Assembly (NCBI GenBank): GCA_964608265.1
Contig: CAZSNP010000001.1
Coordinates: 62,001 to 126,000 of the forward strand
DNA length: 64,000 nt
From: JANWXR01 sp964608265
Lineage (GTDB): Bacteria; Chloroflexota; Anaerolineae; Anaerolineales; UBA6663
Reading direction: 5' to 3'
This document shows, in pieces, positions 1 to 9,118 of this stretch. Made by a program: the position numbers and the translations under genes. Within the stretch, counting starts at the first letter, position 1; every line of letters starts with the position of its first letter. The notes under the pieces are model-generated. The model saw only the letters and a program-made list of their open reading frames with translations, was not told the DNA's origin and made no database searches.

Positions 1-210
1 CCACAGCGAAGACAGGGTGCTGCCCAGTTGAAAGACCAGCACCCGCTGGCCCTCGTGAAAGTTCGGCTCCATGCTGATCTGGCGGATCTCGAAACGGCCA
101 AAGATCGCTGCGACCAGCACATACAACACGATGGCCTGCGCGATGGTCTGCGCCACATCCCATAGAAACCGTGGCCAGCGACGCGGGCGGGGAACTTGAG
201 TGTCAGGCAT
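1..210 (-). CDS. lepB: Signal peptidase I, N-terminal part (runs off the window)
   Basis: The first 70 residues of a protein that continues beyond the left edge. A short basic N-terminus (RPRRWPR) is followed by one hydrophobic segment at about residues 22-38 and then the motif SMEPNF at 46-51, which matches the catalytic-serine box of type I signal peptidases (usually SMxPT). In that family the serine acts with a downstream lysine, outside this window, to cleave signal peptides on the outer face of the membrane. The ATG at 210 is preceded at 7 nt by TACAAT, with no ribosome binding site, so the mRNA may be leaderless. It is divergent from glnS. The family call is fairly secure from the serine box and topology, although the lysine box cannot be seen. 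Confidence 0.85.
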   Translation of the reverse strand, partial: MPDTQVPRPRRWPRFLWDVAQTIAQAIVLYVLVAAIFGRFEIRQISMEPNFHEGQRVLVFQLGSTLSSLW

Positions 211-217
211 TCGGCGA

Positions 218-223
218 ATTGTA
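218..223 (-). promoter_or_regulatory. -10 box for lepB, leaderless geometry
   Basis: TACAAT on the minus strand ends 7 nt before the lepB ATG, which places the expected transcription start at or within a base of the A of ATG. No Shine-Dalgarno-like sequence lies between them. The same spacing recurs before mutL, ttuB, the phosphodiesterase at 32141, ruvB, the zinc-ribbon gene at 56842 and the membrane protein at 56925. Confidence 0.6.
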
Positions 224-286
224 CACTGCGCGTTCGGCGCTCCTGCGTTACACTTAGGCGCATCTCATCTTTGACCCAATGTTGCA

Positions 287-1981
<1,695 letters not shown>

Positions 1982-1987
1982 CGCCCG

Positions 1988-2938
1988 TCAACTCAACCGC
2001 GCCAGCAACTGCGGCAACAACTCCTTCGGCTCGGCGACCACGCATTCATCGGCCACGGCGAAGATCGGCGCGTCGGGGCCGGGGTGGATGGCGATGACGC
2101 GTTTCGCCCCGGCAATCGCCGCGTTGTGAATCGTGTCGCCGCGAATGCCCACCGCCATGTACAGGTCCGGCGCGACCTCCACGCCGGTGACGCCAACCTC
2201 GTGCGCCTCATCAATCCACCCCGAGTCGCGCGCCGAGCGATCACCGGCCAACTCGGCCCCCAGTTTCTCCGCCAGTTGTTTCACCAGCGCAAAGCCCTGC
2301 GCGTCGCGCACGCCGCGGCCCGCCGCGACAATGACGCGCGCTTTGGTGAGCGGCCGCCAGGCTGGCGGCGTGAAATCCACCGGGCCGAGGTCGCGAAACT
2401 GCGGCGGCGGCGCAGCGAAGTCGTTGGGCACAAGCTCGCCGCTGCGCGCTGGGTCGGCGTATGGCTCGGGCAGGCGGCGCGGGTCGAGCGTCGCAAACTT
2501 CGCCGCCGAGGTCACCGCCACGTCCACAAAATACTCGCCGCCGTAAACGGGATGCGAGCCGACGAGGGCACGGGTCGAGTCCTCAATGGAAAGGTTGCGC
2601 GCATCGGTGATCAGCCCGGCGCGATGCTTCTGCGCGGCCTTGGCCGCCTGGGCGTTCTTGCTCACCGGGTACAACGCGAACTCGGGATGCCGGCTCTGCA
2701 TGAACAGGCCGGGCGCCTCGGTCACGTGTATGCGATCCGCGCCGAGGGCGATGGCGCGCTGGGCCAACGCCTCATCCGCGATCACGGCGTGCACATAGCA
2801 ACCCAGCGAATCGGCCAGCCGCCGCGCCTCGCCGAGCAAAGGCAGCGTGCCCGCGTCGGGCAGCACAACCCAGATGTCGGCGTAGCTTGTCGCCGACAAA
2901 TCCTCGCCTGCGAGTTGAGAGAGAGCATCCATGTCCAT
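1988..2938 (-). CDS. etfA: Electron transfer flavoprotein, alpha subunit
   Basis: A 316-residue EtfA-type protein, the FAD-binding subunit of the soluble heterodimer that takes electrons from acyl-CoA dehydrogenases. The C-terminal FAD domain (about residues 190-316) is clear: AGRGVRDAQGF, then GVEVAPDLYMAVGIRGDTIH and HPGPDAPIFAVAD. The N-terminal alpha/beta domain is more divergent. It is the last gene of the minus-strand beta-oxidation operon, 105 nt downstream of etfB, and two acyl-CoA dehydrogenases precede the pair, which makes it their likely acceptor. The start MDMDALSQ is chosen because it is the first in-frame ATG. Residue 3 is an alternative. The spacer to etfB holds a heptad-repeat array. 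Confidence 0.93.
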   Translation of the reverse strand: MDMDALSQLAGEDLSATSYADIWVVLPDAGTLPLLGEARRLADSLGCYVHAVIADEALAQRAIALGADRIHVTEAPGLFMQSRHPEFALYPVSKNAQAAKAAQKHRAGLITDARNLSIEDSTRALVGSHPVYGGEYFVDVAVTSAAKFATLDPRRLPEPYADPARSGELVPNDFAAPPPQFRDLGPVDFTPPAWRPLTKARVIVAAGRGVRDAQGFALVKQLAEKLGAELAGDRSARDSGWIDEAHEVGVTGVEVAPDLYMAVGIRGDTIHNAAIAGAKRVIAIHPGPDAPIFAVADECVVAEPKELLPQLLARLS

Positions 2939-2957
2939 AGAATTATTCCCGTGCGGT

Positions 2958-3060
2958 GTGAAGCGTGATGCGTGAAACGTGACCCTCGGTCAGGCAGCGA
3001 CTCGATCCCATGACCAGGCCCGCCAATGACAACGGCTCACGTGTCACGTCTTACGTATGA
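2958..3060. repeat. Heptad-repeat inverted array between etfB and etfA
   Basis: Four consecutive 7-mers GTGAAGC, GTGATGC, GTGAAAC and GTGACCC occupy 2958-2985. On the other side, 3034-3054 holds GGCTCAC, GTGTCAC and GTCTTAC, i.e. roughly the complementary words. The two halves could pair imperfectly in RNA around a 48-nt centre. The words GTGAAAC and GTGATGC recur at 3813-3833 and, inverted, at 19856-19869. Confidence 0.6.
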
Positions 3061-3799
3061 CTTCCACCAACTGCGCCACGACGTCGCCCTCCAGCCGCCG
3101 GCCGAGTTCGCGCTCGGGCGGGAAGGAGTCGCCGCGCGGTTCGGCGACGGGCGTCAGGTCGGCCTCGCTTAACCCGAGGTCGGCGGTGCTCCACACCTCG
3201 ACGGCGTCGGGTGCGCTGAAGGCGGTGACGACTTGCGCGGCGTTGGGGTAGCGCGGCCGGTTGCTGTCGCGGGCGATGAGGGCGACTGCGGGCAAGTCAA
3301 CTTCCACGCGATGAAAGGCCCGGTCGCGCGGATGCACGGCGACGCCGCGCACCACACCCTCGCCGGCCTCGACCTGATGCAGTTCGGGGAGCAGCGGCCA
3401 GCCGAGGGCGACAGTCAGTCGCGGCCCGACTTGCGCGGCGTCACTGTCGAGCACCTCCGCGCCGACGAGCACGAGATCAACATCCCCCAGCTTCTCGACC
3501 ACGCGCTGGACGCACAGAGTGAGGGCGCTCGCGTCGGCCGCGCGCAACAGATCGTCGCGCACGAGGATGGCGCGCAGCGCACCCGCCGCCCGCGCCTCGC
3601 GCAGCGCCGTCTCGGCGGGGCCGGCGCCAAGGGCCAGCGCGGTGACGTTGCCGCCCAGCCTCAACGCCGCCTCGAGCGCGTTGCGGTCGGCGGGGTTGCA
3701 GATGAAGTCGTCGCGGTTGACGAAGACCTTTTGCGCTTTGCGGTTCACCGAAATCGCGCGCGGGTCGCGGACGGCGTGCATCAAGACAAGAGTATTCAT
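3044..3799 (-). CDS. etfB: Electron transfer flavoprotein, beta subunit
   Basis: A 251-residue EtfB-type protein starting MNTLVLMHAVRDP. An in-frame upstream ATG at 3874 would add 25 residues encoded by the heptad array, so the ATG at 3799 is preferred. Family features are NRDDFICNPADRNALEAALRLGG, ALGAGPAETALREARAAGA, and DLVLVGAEVLDSDAAQVGPRLTVALG. The last is the adenylate-binding region, normally in the form DGDTAQVGP. In EtfB this site holds AMP. It partners with EtfA to pass electrons from the flanking acyl-CoA dehydrogenases to an ETF:quinone oxidoreductase that is not in this window. C-terminal similarity (about residues 200-251) is weaker, but operon position makes the call firm. Confidence 0.93.
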   Translation of the reverse strand: MNTLVLMHAVRDPRAISVNRKAQKVFVNRDDFICNPADRNALEAALRLGGNVTALALGAGPAETALREARAAGALRAILVRDDLLRAADASALTLCVQRVVEKLGDVDLVLVGAEVLDSDAAQVGPRLTVALGWPLLPELHQVEAGEGVVRGVAVHPRDRAFHRVEVDLPAVALIARDSNRPRYPNAAQVVTAFSAPDAVEVWSTADLGLSEADLTPVAEPRGDSFPPERELGRRLEGDVVAQLVEVIRKT

Positions 3800-3812
3800 G
3801 GCGATTGGTTTC

Positions 3813-3872
3813 GTGAAACGTGAAACGTGATGCGTGAGGGTCGCTTCGCTGGCCACGTTGCACGCATCACGC
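3813..3872. repeat. Heptad-repeat inverted array between acyl-CoA dehydrogenase and etfB
   Basis: GTGAAAC, GTGAAAC, GTGATGC and GTGAGGG run without interruption from 3813 to 3840. The far half carries the complement GCATCAC at 3864-3870 followed by GCATTAC. The array extends to the stop codon of the acyl-CoA dehydrogenase at 3874. A base-paired intercistronic hairpin is possible. Confidence 0.6.
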
Positions 3873-3873
3873 A

Positions 3874-5040
3874 TTACGGCCTAATCCGCACTCCCACTGC
3901 CTGCAATAACTCCGAGGCGATGACGATGCGCTGAATCTCGTTGGTGCCCTCAAAGATTTCGGTGATGCGGGCGTCGCGCCAGCCGCGCTCGAGCGGGAAC
4001 TCGCGCGACAGGCCAAGCGCGCCGTGGATCTGCACCGCGCGGTCAATGCAGCGGCTGCCGATCTCCGAGCCGAGCAGCTTGCACATGCCGGCCTCTTTGA
4101 TGAACGGCTTGCCGTTATCCACCAGCCACGCCGTGCGGTACACCAGCGAGCGCAGGGCTTCGATCTCGGCGGCCATGTCGGCCAGCATGAACTGCACCGA
4201 TTGATTGTGGGCGATGGATTTGCCGAACTGTGAACGCACCCTGGCCCAGCGCAACGCGGCATCGAGCGCGGCCTGCGCCCCGCCGAGCGTGGCCGCGCCG
4301 AGCGAGACCCGCCCAATGTCGAGCGTCTTCATAAACGTCACAAAGCCCAGCCCGGTCTGCCCGACGATGTTCTCTTTGGGCACGCGCACCGAGTCGAAGT
4401 TGAGCAGCGAAGTGGGCGAGCCGTGCAGCCCCATCTTCTTCTCCGGCTTGCCGGTGCTGAAGCCGTCCCAATCCTTCTCGACCACGAAGACCGTCGCGCC
4501 GCCGCGCGCGCCCAGCGCCGGGTCGGTGACGGCCAGCGTCATGATCACATCGGCGATCGGGCCGTTGGTGATCCACATCTTCTGCCCGTCGAGGAAGTAC
4601 GAGTCGCCCTCGAGCGTGGCGCGGAGCTGGATGCCGGCGGCGTCGGAGCCGGCGTTCGGCTCGGTCAGGCCGAAGGCGGCGATCTTGCGGCCCGCGCACA
4701 CCTCGGGCAGATATTTGTGCTTGAGCGCTTCGCTGCCGTCGAGATACAGGCTCATCGCCGCGATGCCGATGTGCGCGCCGACGATCGTCGCCATGGAGGA
4801 ATCCACACGGCTGACCTCTTCCATCAGGATGCAATAGCCGATCTCGCCGCCGCCCATGCCGCCGTACTTCTGCGGGAAGGGGATGCCGAACAGCCCGGCG
4901 TCAGCCATGATGCGCAGCAGCTCCATATCGGGCTGCCCGGCGCGATCCATCTGTTTGCTGCGCGGCTTGATCTCCTCCTCGGCGATCTCGCGGATGAGAC
5001 GGCGCAACGCGGCGTGGTGGGGGGTGAAAGTAAAGTCCAT
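3874..5040 (-). CDS. Acyl-CoA dehydrogenase (short/medium-chain type)
   Basis: A 388-residue FAD enzyme that introduces the alpha-beta double bond in acyl-CoA, passing electrons to EtfAB. The three-domain fold is visible: the N-terminal helical domain (PHHAALRRLIREIAEEE), the mid beta domain with LTEPNAGSDAAG and WITNGPIADV, and the C-terminal helical domain with RSQFGKSIAHNQ and QIHGALGLSREFPLER. The catalytic glutamate is present as E364 in FEGTNEIQ, the position used by short- and medium-chain and butyryl-CoA dehydrogenases. Length is typical (about 380). It lies between etfB and a second acyl-CoA dehydrogenase in the same operon. Exact chain-length specificity cannot be read from sequence by eye. 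Confidence 0.94.
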   Translation of the reverse strand: MDFTFTPHHAALRRLIREIAEEEIKPRSKQMDRAGQPDMELLRIMADAGLFGIPFPQKYGGMGGGEIGYCILMEEVSRVDSSMATIVGAHIGIAAMSLYLDGSEALKHKYLPEVCAGRKIAAFGLTEPNAGSDAAGIQLRATLEGDSYFLDGQKMWITNGPIADVIMTLAVTDPALGARGGATVFVVEKDWDGFSTGKPEKKMGLHGSPTSLLNFDSVRVPKENIVGQTGLGFVTFMKTLDIGRVSLGAATLGGAQAALDAALRWARVRSQFGKSIAHNQSVQFMLADMAAEIEALRSLVYRTAWLVDNGKPFIKEAGMCKLLGSEIGSRCIDRAVQIHGALGLSREFPLERGWRDARITEIFEGTNEIQRIVIASELLQAVGVRIRP

Positions 5041-5101
5041 AGCGTATCTAAGGAAGGAGATGAGAGGAGGGGGGAGGGTGTCCCTCCTCCTTCCTTGCCT
5101 C

Positions 5102-6250
5102 TCAAAATGCCAACGTCACTCCTGCTTCTCTAAACTCCTCTTGCGCGATCAACACCCGTTGCACTTCATCGGTGCCGCCGAGGATGCGCAGGGCGCGGGC
5201 GTCGCGGTACACGCGGCTGATGGTGTACTCGTCGCTGAAGCCGTAGCCGCCGTGCACCTGCAGCATCTTGTTGGCCGCGTCCCTGGCCACCCGCGCGCCG
5301 AGGTACTTGGCGACCGAGGCGGCGTGGGCGAACGGGCGCCCGGCCTCGGCCAGCCAGGCGGCGTGGTAGAGCGTGTGCCGCAGCGATTCGATATCTACCC
5401 GGCAGTCGGCGATGTAGTTCTGCATGGCCTGTTTGTTGGCGATGGCGGTGCCGAATTGTTTGCGCTCCGCCGCGAACTTCACGCCGAGGTCGAGCGCACT
5501 CTCCGCGCACCCGAGGGCGACGGCGGCCAGCGCGATCTTCAGCCGGTCGTACGCGCGTTGAGCGAGCGCCAGCCCGTCGCCCGCCGGGCCGAGCAGCGCC
5601 GCCTCGGGCAGCTTCACGCCCTCGAAGTACACCGTGCGGATGTCGAGGCCGCGCAATCCGAGGGTGGGCTCGCGTTGGCCGAGCACGACATTGGGCGAGC
5701 CCGCCTCGACGACGAAGGCACTGATGGCTTTGGCGCCGGTCCTGGCGAAAACGATGTGCAGCCCGGCCGGCCCGGCATTGCTGATCCAGCTTTTGACGCC
5801 GTCGAGGTGCCATGCGCCGCCGGCGTTGACGGCGCGAGTTTGCAACTGGGCCACATCCGAGCCGGCGTCCGGCTCATTGAGCGCGAACGTGCCCAGCTCG
5901 CCGCCGGCCAGCCTCGGCAGGTACATCTCCTTTTGCACGTCGCTGCCCGCCTCCAGAATCACCTGAGTCGCCAATGACGAGTGCAGGGCAACGGTCACTG
6001 CGGTGGACAGGCAGTGCCTGGCCAGTTCCTCGAGCAGCAGGCAATACGTCAGCGTATCCATCGCCGCGCCGCCGTGCTGCTCGGGCACGGTCGCGCCGAG
6101 GAAACCCTGCGCCGCGGCCTTCTTCAACAGATCGCGTGGCGGCTCCTCGGCTTTGTCGGTGTGCTCGGCCACCCGCGCCACTTCCTTCTCCGCGAAGTCG
6201 CGAAACAGGTCGCGGAACATGAGTTGTTCTTCCGTGAATGCAAAATCCAT
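5102..6250 (-). CDS. Acyl-CoA dehydrogenase family protein lacking the usual catalytic Glu
   Basis: A 382-residue acyl-CoA dehydrogenase homologue; the start MDFAFTEEQLMF at 6250 is chosen over an ATG 15 codons upstream because it matches the family N-terminus. The FAD and substrate regions are intact: LNEPDAGSDVAQLQT, SWISNAG, RKQFGTAIANKQAMQ and QVHGGYGFSDEYTISR. The catalytic-base box reads LGGTDEVQ, with Gly358 where short- and medium-chain enzymes have Glu (EGT). Isovaleryl- and long-chain enzymes use a Glu in a different helix. Here the matching stretch reads AYDRLKI, with Asp. The enzyme may therefore use a different base or substrate. It is 61 nt upstream of the first acyl-CoA dehydrogenase and probably co-transcribed with it. 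Confidence 0.92.
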   Translation of the reverse strand: MDFAFTEEQLMFRDLFRDFAEKEVARVAEHTDKAEEPPRDLLKKAAAQGFLGATVPEQHGGAAMDTLTYCLLLEELARHCLSTAVTVALHSSLATQVILEAGSDVQKEMYLPRLAGGELGTFALNEPDAGSDVAQLQTRAVNAGGAWHLDGVKSWISNAGPAGLHIVFARTGAKAISAFVVEAGSPNVVLGQREPTLGLRGLDIRTVYFEGVKLPEAALLGPAGDGLALAQRAYDRLKIALAAVALGCAESALDLGVKFAAERKQFGTAIANKQAMQNYIADCRVDIESLRHTLYHAAWLAEAGRPFAHAASVAKYLGARVARDAANKMLQVHGGYGFSDEYTISRVYRDARALRILGGTDEVQRVLIAQEEFREAGVTLAF

Positions 6251-6305
6251 ACGCCACCTCGATCCCGGTTGAAGTTTGGCGGGTCGAAGGTTCAACCTGC
6301 AACTT

Positions 6306-6841
6306 TCAACCCTCGTTGCCTTTGATCTTTCTCAACTCGTCTTCCAGCTTTTCTTTTTCGGCTTTGAGTTGATCAATCTCCGCCTGGAGCGCAGCCTTGG
6401 GTTTGGGCGCTGTGTCCTGCCCCCACACTTTGATCGTGCTCTCGGCCCGCACCATGCGCCGGCCCCACCCAAGCCACCACGCCCCGCCGAGCACCGCCGC
6501 CAACACCGTCGCCACGCCAACCTCGCCCCACGAANNNNNNNNNNNNNNNNNNNNNNNNNNNNNNNNNNNNNNNNNNNNNNNNNNNNNNNNNNNNNNNNNN
6601 NNNNNNNNNNNNNNNNNNNNNNNNNNNNNNNNNNCGCCCCGCCGAGCACCGCCGCCAACACCGTCGCCACGCCAACCTCGCCCCACGAATTGGTCAGCGC
6701 CGCCCACACGCCCATCAACAGCACCACCGGCAGCACGTAGAAGAACGTGCCCATGAACCAGCGCTTCCGCTCGATGCGCGTCATCACAAACACGCAGGAG
6801 GCCAGGGCGAGGGTGAGGGGGACGACGGTGGACCAGTTCAT
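6306..6841 (-). CDS. Small membrane protein with C-terminal coiled coil, split by a spurious gap
   Basis: The frame is interrupted by 100 N (6535-6634) and by a 55-bp exact duplication (6480-6534 equals 6635-6689). Deleting 6535-6689 restores one 126-residue protein running from MNWSTVVPLTL to RKIKGNEG, so the gene itself is probably intact. Predicted membrane segments are at about residues 5-20, 32-49 and 55-73. They are followed by a charged coiled coil (about 98-123, AALQAEIDQLKAEKEKLEDE). No family was recognised. It resembles a 2TM-domain or DUF-type small membrane protein and sits inside the beta-oxidation operon between enoyl-CoA hydratase and acyl-CoA dehydrogenase genes. Confidence 0.7.
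6480..6689. other. Scaffold gap flanked by an exact 55-bp duplication
   Basis: 100 N occupy 6535-6634. The 55 bases before the gap (6480-6534) are identical to the 55 bases after it (6635-6689). This is what is left when two contigs that overlap by one k-mer (k = 55) are joined with a fixed-length gap instead of being merged. The true sequence is probably 155 bp shorter here, and the interrupted gene becomes open when the surplus is removed. Confidence 0.9.
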
Positions 6842-6844
6842 TTT

Positions 6845-6932
6845 GGAAGTGTCGAGTGTCAGGCGTCCTCCGCGTAGGCAAACACGCCTGTCGATGCGGA
6901 GGACACTCGACACATTGACACTCAACACTCTA
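6845..6932. repeat. Heptad-repeat array with long inverted repeat
   Basis: GTGTCGAGTGTC at 6849-6860 begins a left arm of 7-mer words. The right arm GGACACTCGACACATTG (6901-6917) continues as GACACTC and AACACTC. TGTCGAGTGTC pairs with GACACTCGACA, and CCTCCGC (6867-6873) pairs with GCGGAGG (6896-6902). The spacer lies between enoyl-CoA hydratase and the small membrane protein. The same words occur at 22441-22503. Confidence 0.55.
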
Positions 6933-7730
6933 CCTGTCTTTGAACACCGGCTGGCGCTTCTGCAGGAACGCGCTTACGCCTTCGCGCATATCTTCGGTGC
7001 GCACGGCGATGTTGACCTGTTCGGCTTCGACGGCCAGACCCTCGGCCAGCGGCAACGCCGAGCCGGCGGTGATGGCGTGCAGCGCGGCGCGGATCGTCAG
7101 CGCGCCCTTGCTCGAGACTTTCTTGGCCAGGTCGCGCGCGGTCTTGAGCACTTCGCCGCCCGGCACGACCTTGTTGACGAGGTTGAGCCGGAAGGCCTCC
7201 TGCGCCGTCAACTGATCGCCCGTGAGGATGAGTTCGATGGCCTTGGCCTTGCCGACGAGGCGCGGCAGCCGCTGCGTGCCGCCCCAGCCGGGGATGAGGC
7301 CGAGGTTGATCTCGGGCTGGCCGACCTTGGCCCGGTCGCCGATCACGCGCATGTGGCAGGCCATCGCGAGCTCCATACCGCCGCCGAGCGCCACGCCGTT
7401 GATGGCGGCGATAAAGGGCTTGGGCGCGTTCTCGATTTTGCTGAAGACGCTTTGGCCCTTCTGCAGAAAAGCGCGCGCTGCCGGCTCGCCGGCCTCGCCC
7501 TGCTTTAGCAGATTATCGAAGACGTTGATATCGGCCCCGGCCACGAAGGCCAGTTGCCCGCCGCCGGTGATTACGGCTGCTTTGGTGCTGGCATCGGCCA
7601 GGACCTCGTCAACCACCGCGTTCAGCTCGTCGAGCACGGCGTCGTTGAGCGCATTCACCGGCGCGTGGTCAATCGTGATCGTGGCCACTCGATCTTCAAT
7701 GTTCAACTTCACGAATTGTCTTTCAGCCAT
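6930..7730 (-). CDS. Enoyl-CoA hydratase/isomerase
   Basis: A 266-residue crotonase-fold enzyme adding water across the trans-2-enoyl-CoA double bond, the second step of beta-oxidation. Visible signatures are AFVAGADINVF (oxyanion-hole and CoA-binding loop), NGVALGGGMELAMACHMRV, and QPEINLGLIPGWGGTQRL. The last two supply the catalytic Glu pair (GGGMELA and QPEINLG). The start MAERQFVKLN at 7730 is preceded by GGAGA at a suitable distance. A longer in-frame start at 7820 would add low-complexity residues. It lies 90 nt downstream of the 3-hydroxyacyl-CoA dehydrogenase gene, in pathway order. Confidence 0.95.
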   Translation of the reverse strand: MAERQFVKLNIEDRVATITIDHAPVNALNDAVLDELNAVVDEVLADASTKAAVITGGGQLAFVAGADINVFDNLLKQGEAGEPAARAFLQKGQSVFSKIENAPKPFIAAINGVALGGGMELAMACHMRVIGDRAKVGQPEINLGLIPGWGGTQRLPRLVGKAKAIELILTGDQLTAQEAFRLNLVNKVVPGGEVLKTARDLAKKVSSKGALTIRAALHAITAGSALPLAEGLAVEAEQVNIAVRTEDMREGVSAFLQKRQPVFKDR

Positions 7731-7820
7731 GTTGTCTCCAAACGCACGGGAGCGGCGGGGCAGGGCGAGGGGGAGGCACTGCACCCCGGCGCCCTGCTCC
7801 CCCGCGCCCCGGCTATTCAA

Positions 7821-9050
7821 TCAGCTTGAGTACTCGTGGAACCCACGGCCCACCTTCCGCCCGAGATGCCCGGCGCGCACCTTCTGTCGCAGCAGGCGGG
7901 CCGGGCGGAAGCGTTCGCCGTATCGCTGCTGAAAGGCCTCCAGCTTTTGCACCACCACGTCGAGGCCGATCACGTCGGCGACGGCCAGCGGCCCCATGCG
8001 CTCGCCCTGGTACGTCATGCCGCTGCCCGCGATCATGGCCATGTCCACATCGCCGGGCGAGGCGACGTTCTCCTGCAGGCATAGCGCGGCCTCGTTGATC
8101 AGCGGCATGATCAGCCGATCCTCGCTAAACGAGCCAGGGTTGGCTTTCACTTTGCTGCTGGCCTGCAACTCGGCGATCATTTCCTTCACCGGCGCTTCGC
8201 TGTTACCGGCATAGCCGTAGAAGCCCGCCCCGCTCTTCTCGCCGAGACGACCGGCCTCGATCAGCAGCGGGAACAGATGGGCGCCTTTCATGCGCTCGCC
8301 GTATTCGCTTTCGAGATAGGCGCCGACGTCCGCGCACACGTCGAGGCCGAGCATGTCCATCAACAGGAACGGGCCCATCGGCCAGCCCCAGGCCTGCATG
8401 CGCTGATCGATCTCGTTGGCGCTCGCGGCGCCCTCTTCGAGCGCGAGCACGGCTTCGTTCATGTACGGCATGAGCAACCGGTTGACGAGGAAGCCCGGGC
8501 ACTCCTTCACCACCACCGGCAGCTTGCGCAGGCTCTCGGTGAACGCCACCGCGTCGTCCACCGTGTCCTGCGCGGTGTCCAATCCCGGGATGACCTCGAC
8601 CAGCTTCATCACGCTGGCCGGGTTGAAGAAGTGCAGGCCGACGATCTTGCTCGGCCGCCCGAGCGCGGCGCCCATCTCGCTGATCGAAAGGGCCGAGGTG
8701 TTGCTGGCGACGATGGTGTGCTCGGGCACCACCCTGGCGATGTCGGCGAGCACCGCGCGCTTGAGCGCCATCCGCTCGGGCACTGCCTCGATGACGATGT
8801 CCACATCGCTGAAGTCGGCGTAGCTCAGCGTGGGCGTGATCAACCCGACCTTGCTTTCGAGGTCGCCGGCCGTCATCTTGCCCTTATCCACGCGCCGCTG
8901 GTAGATGCTGCGGATGCGGTCCATGCCTTTGTCGAGCATGGCCTGATCCACATCCTTCAGCACCACCGGCAGGCCCGAGAACGAAATCACCTGCGCGATC
9001 TCCGCGCCCATGGCCCCCGCGCCGACGACGCCGGCTTTGAAGATGTACAT
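7821..9050 (-). CDS. 3-hydroxyacyl-CoA dehydrogenase (two C-terminal domains)
   Basis: A 409-residue NAD-dependent dehydrogenase oxidising L-3-hydroxyacyl-CoA to 3-ketoacyl-CoA. The Rossmann motif is GAGAMGAEIAQ at residues 11-21. The catalytic-region signature HFFNPASVMKLVEVI lies near residue 140, with SNTSALSISEMG just before it. There are two consecutive C-terminal helical domains (about 187-285 and 308-405): VNRLLMPYMNEAVLALEEGA in the first and EDRLIMPLINEAALCLQENV in the second. The protein is thus the stand-alone dehydrogenase part of a FadB-like enzyme with no hydratase half. Hydratase activity is supplied by the next gene. AGGAG precedes the ATG by 7 nt. Confidence 0.95.
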   Translation of the reverse strand: MYIFKAGVVGAGAMGAEIAQVISFSGLPVVLKDVDQAMLDKGMDRIRSIYQRRVDKGKMTAGDLESKVGLITPTLSYADFSDVDIVIEAVPERMALKRAVLADIARVVPEHTIVASNTSALSISEMGAALGRPSKIVGLHFFNPASVMKLVEVIPGLDTAQDTVDDAVAFTESLRKLPVVVKECPGFLVNRLLMPYMNEAVLALEEGAASANEIDQRMQAWGWPMGPFLLMDMLGLDVCADVGAYLESEYGERMKGAHLFPLLIEAGRLGEKSGAGFYGYAGNSEAPVKEMIAELQASSKVKANPGSFSEDRLIMPLINEAALCLQENVASPGDVDMAMIAGSGMTYQGERMGPLAVADVIGLDVVVQKLEAFQQRYGERFRPARLLRQKVRAGHLGRKVGRGFHEYSS

Positions 9051-9067
9051 TGCGGACTCCTGTGTTT

Positions 9068-9114
9068 GTAGTACGCGTTTCAGCGCGCATCACTCGCGCT
9101 GAAGCGCCTACTAC
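9068..9114. terminator. Strong hairpin between prs-like gene and hydroxyacyl-CoA dehydrogenase
   Basis: Two 20-nt arms (9068-9087 and 9095-9114) pair at 18 of 20 positions around a 7-nt loop (CATCACT). The stem begins just after the stop of the PRPP-synthetase-like gene, read on the minus strand. It lacks a clear U-tract, so it could be an attenuator, an mRNA-stability element or a small palindromic repeat instead of a true terminator. Confidence 0.5.
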
Positions 9115-9118
9115 GTAC

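Noticed and set aside
2084..2968. A 294-codon open frame on the plus strand opposite etfA
   Set aside because: It mirrors etfA codon structure, has no motif and carries a His/Arg-rich composition typical of antisense frames in GC-rich DNA.
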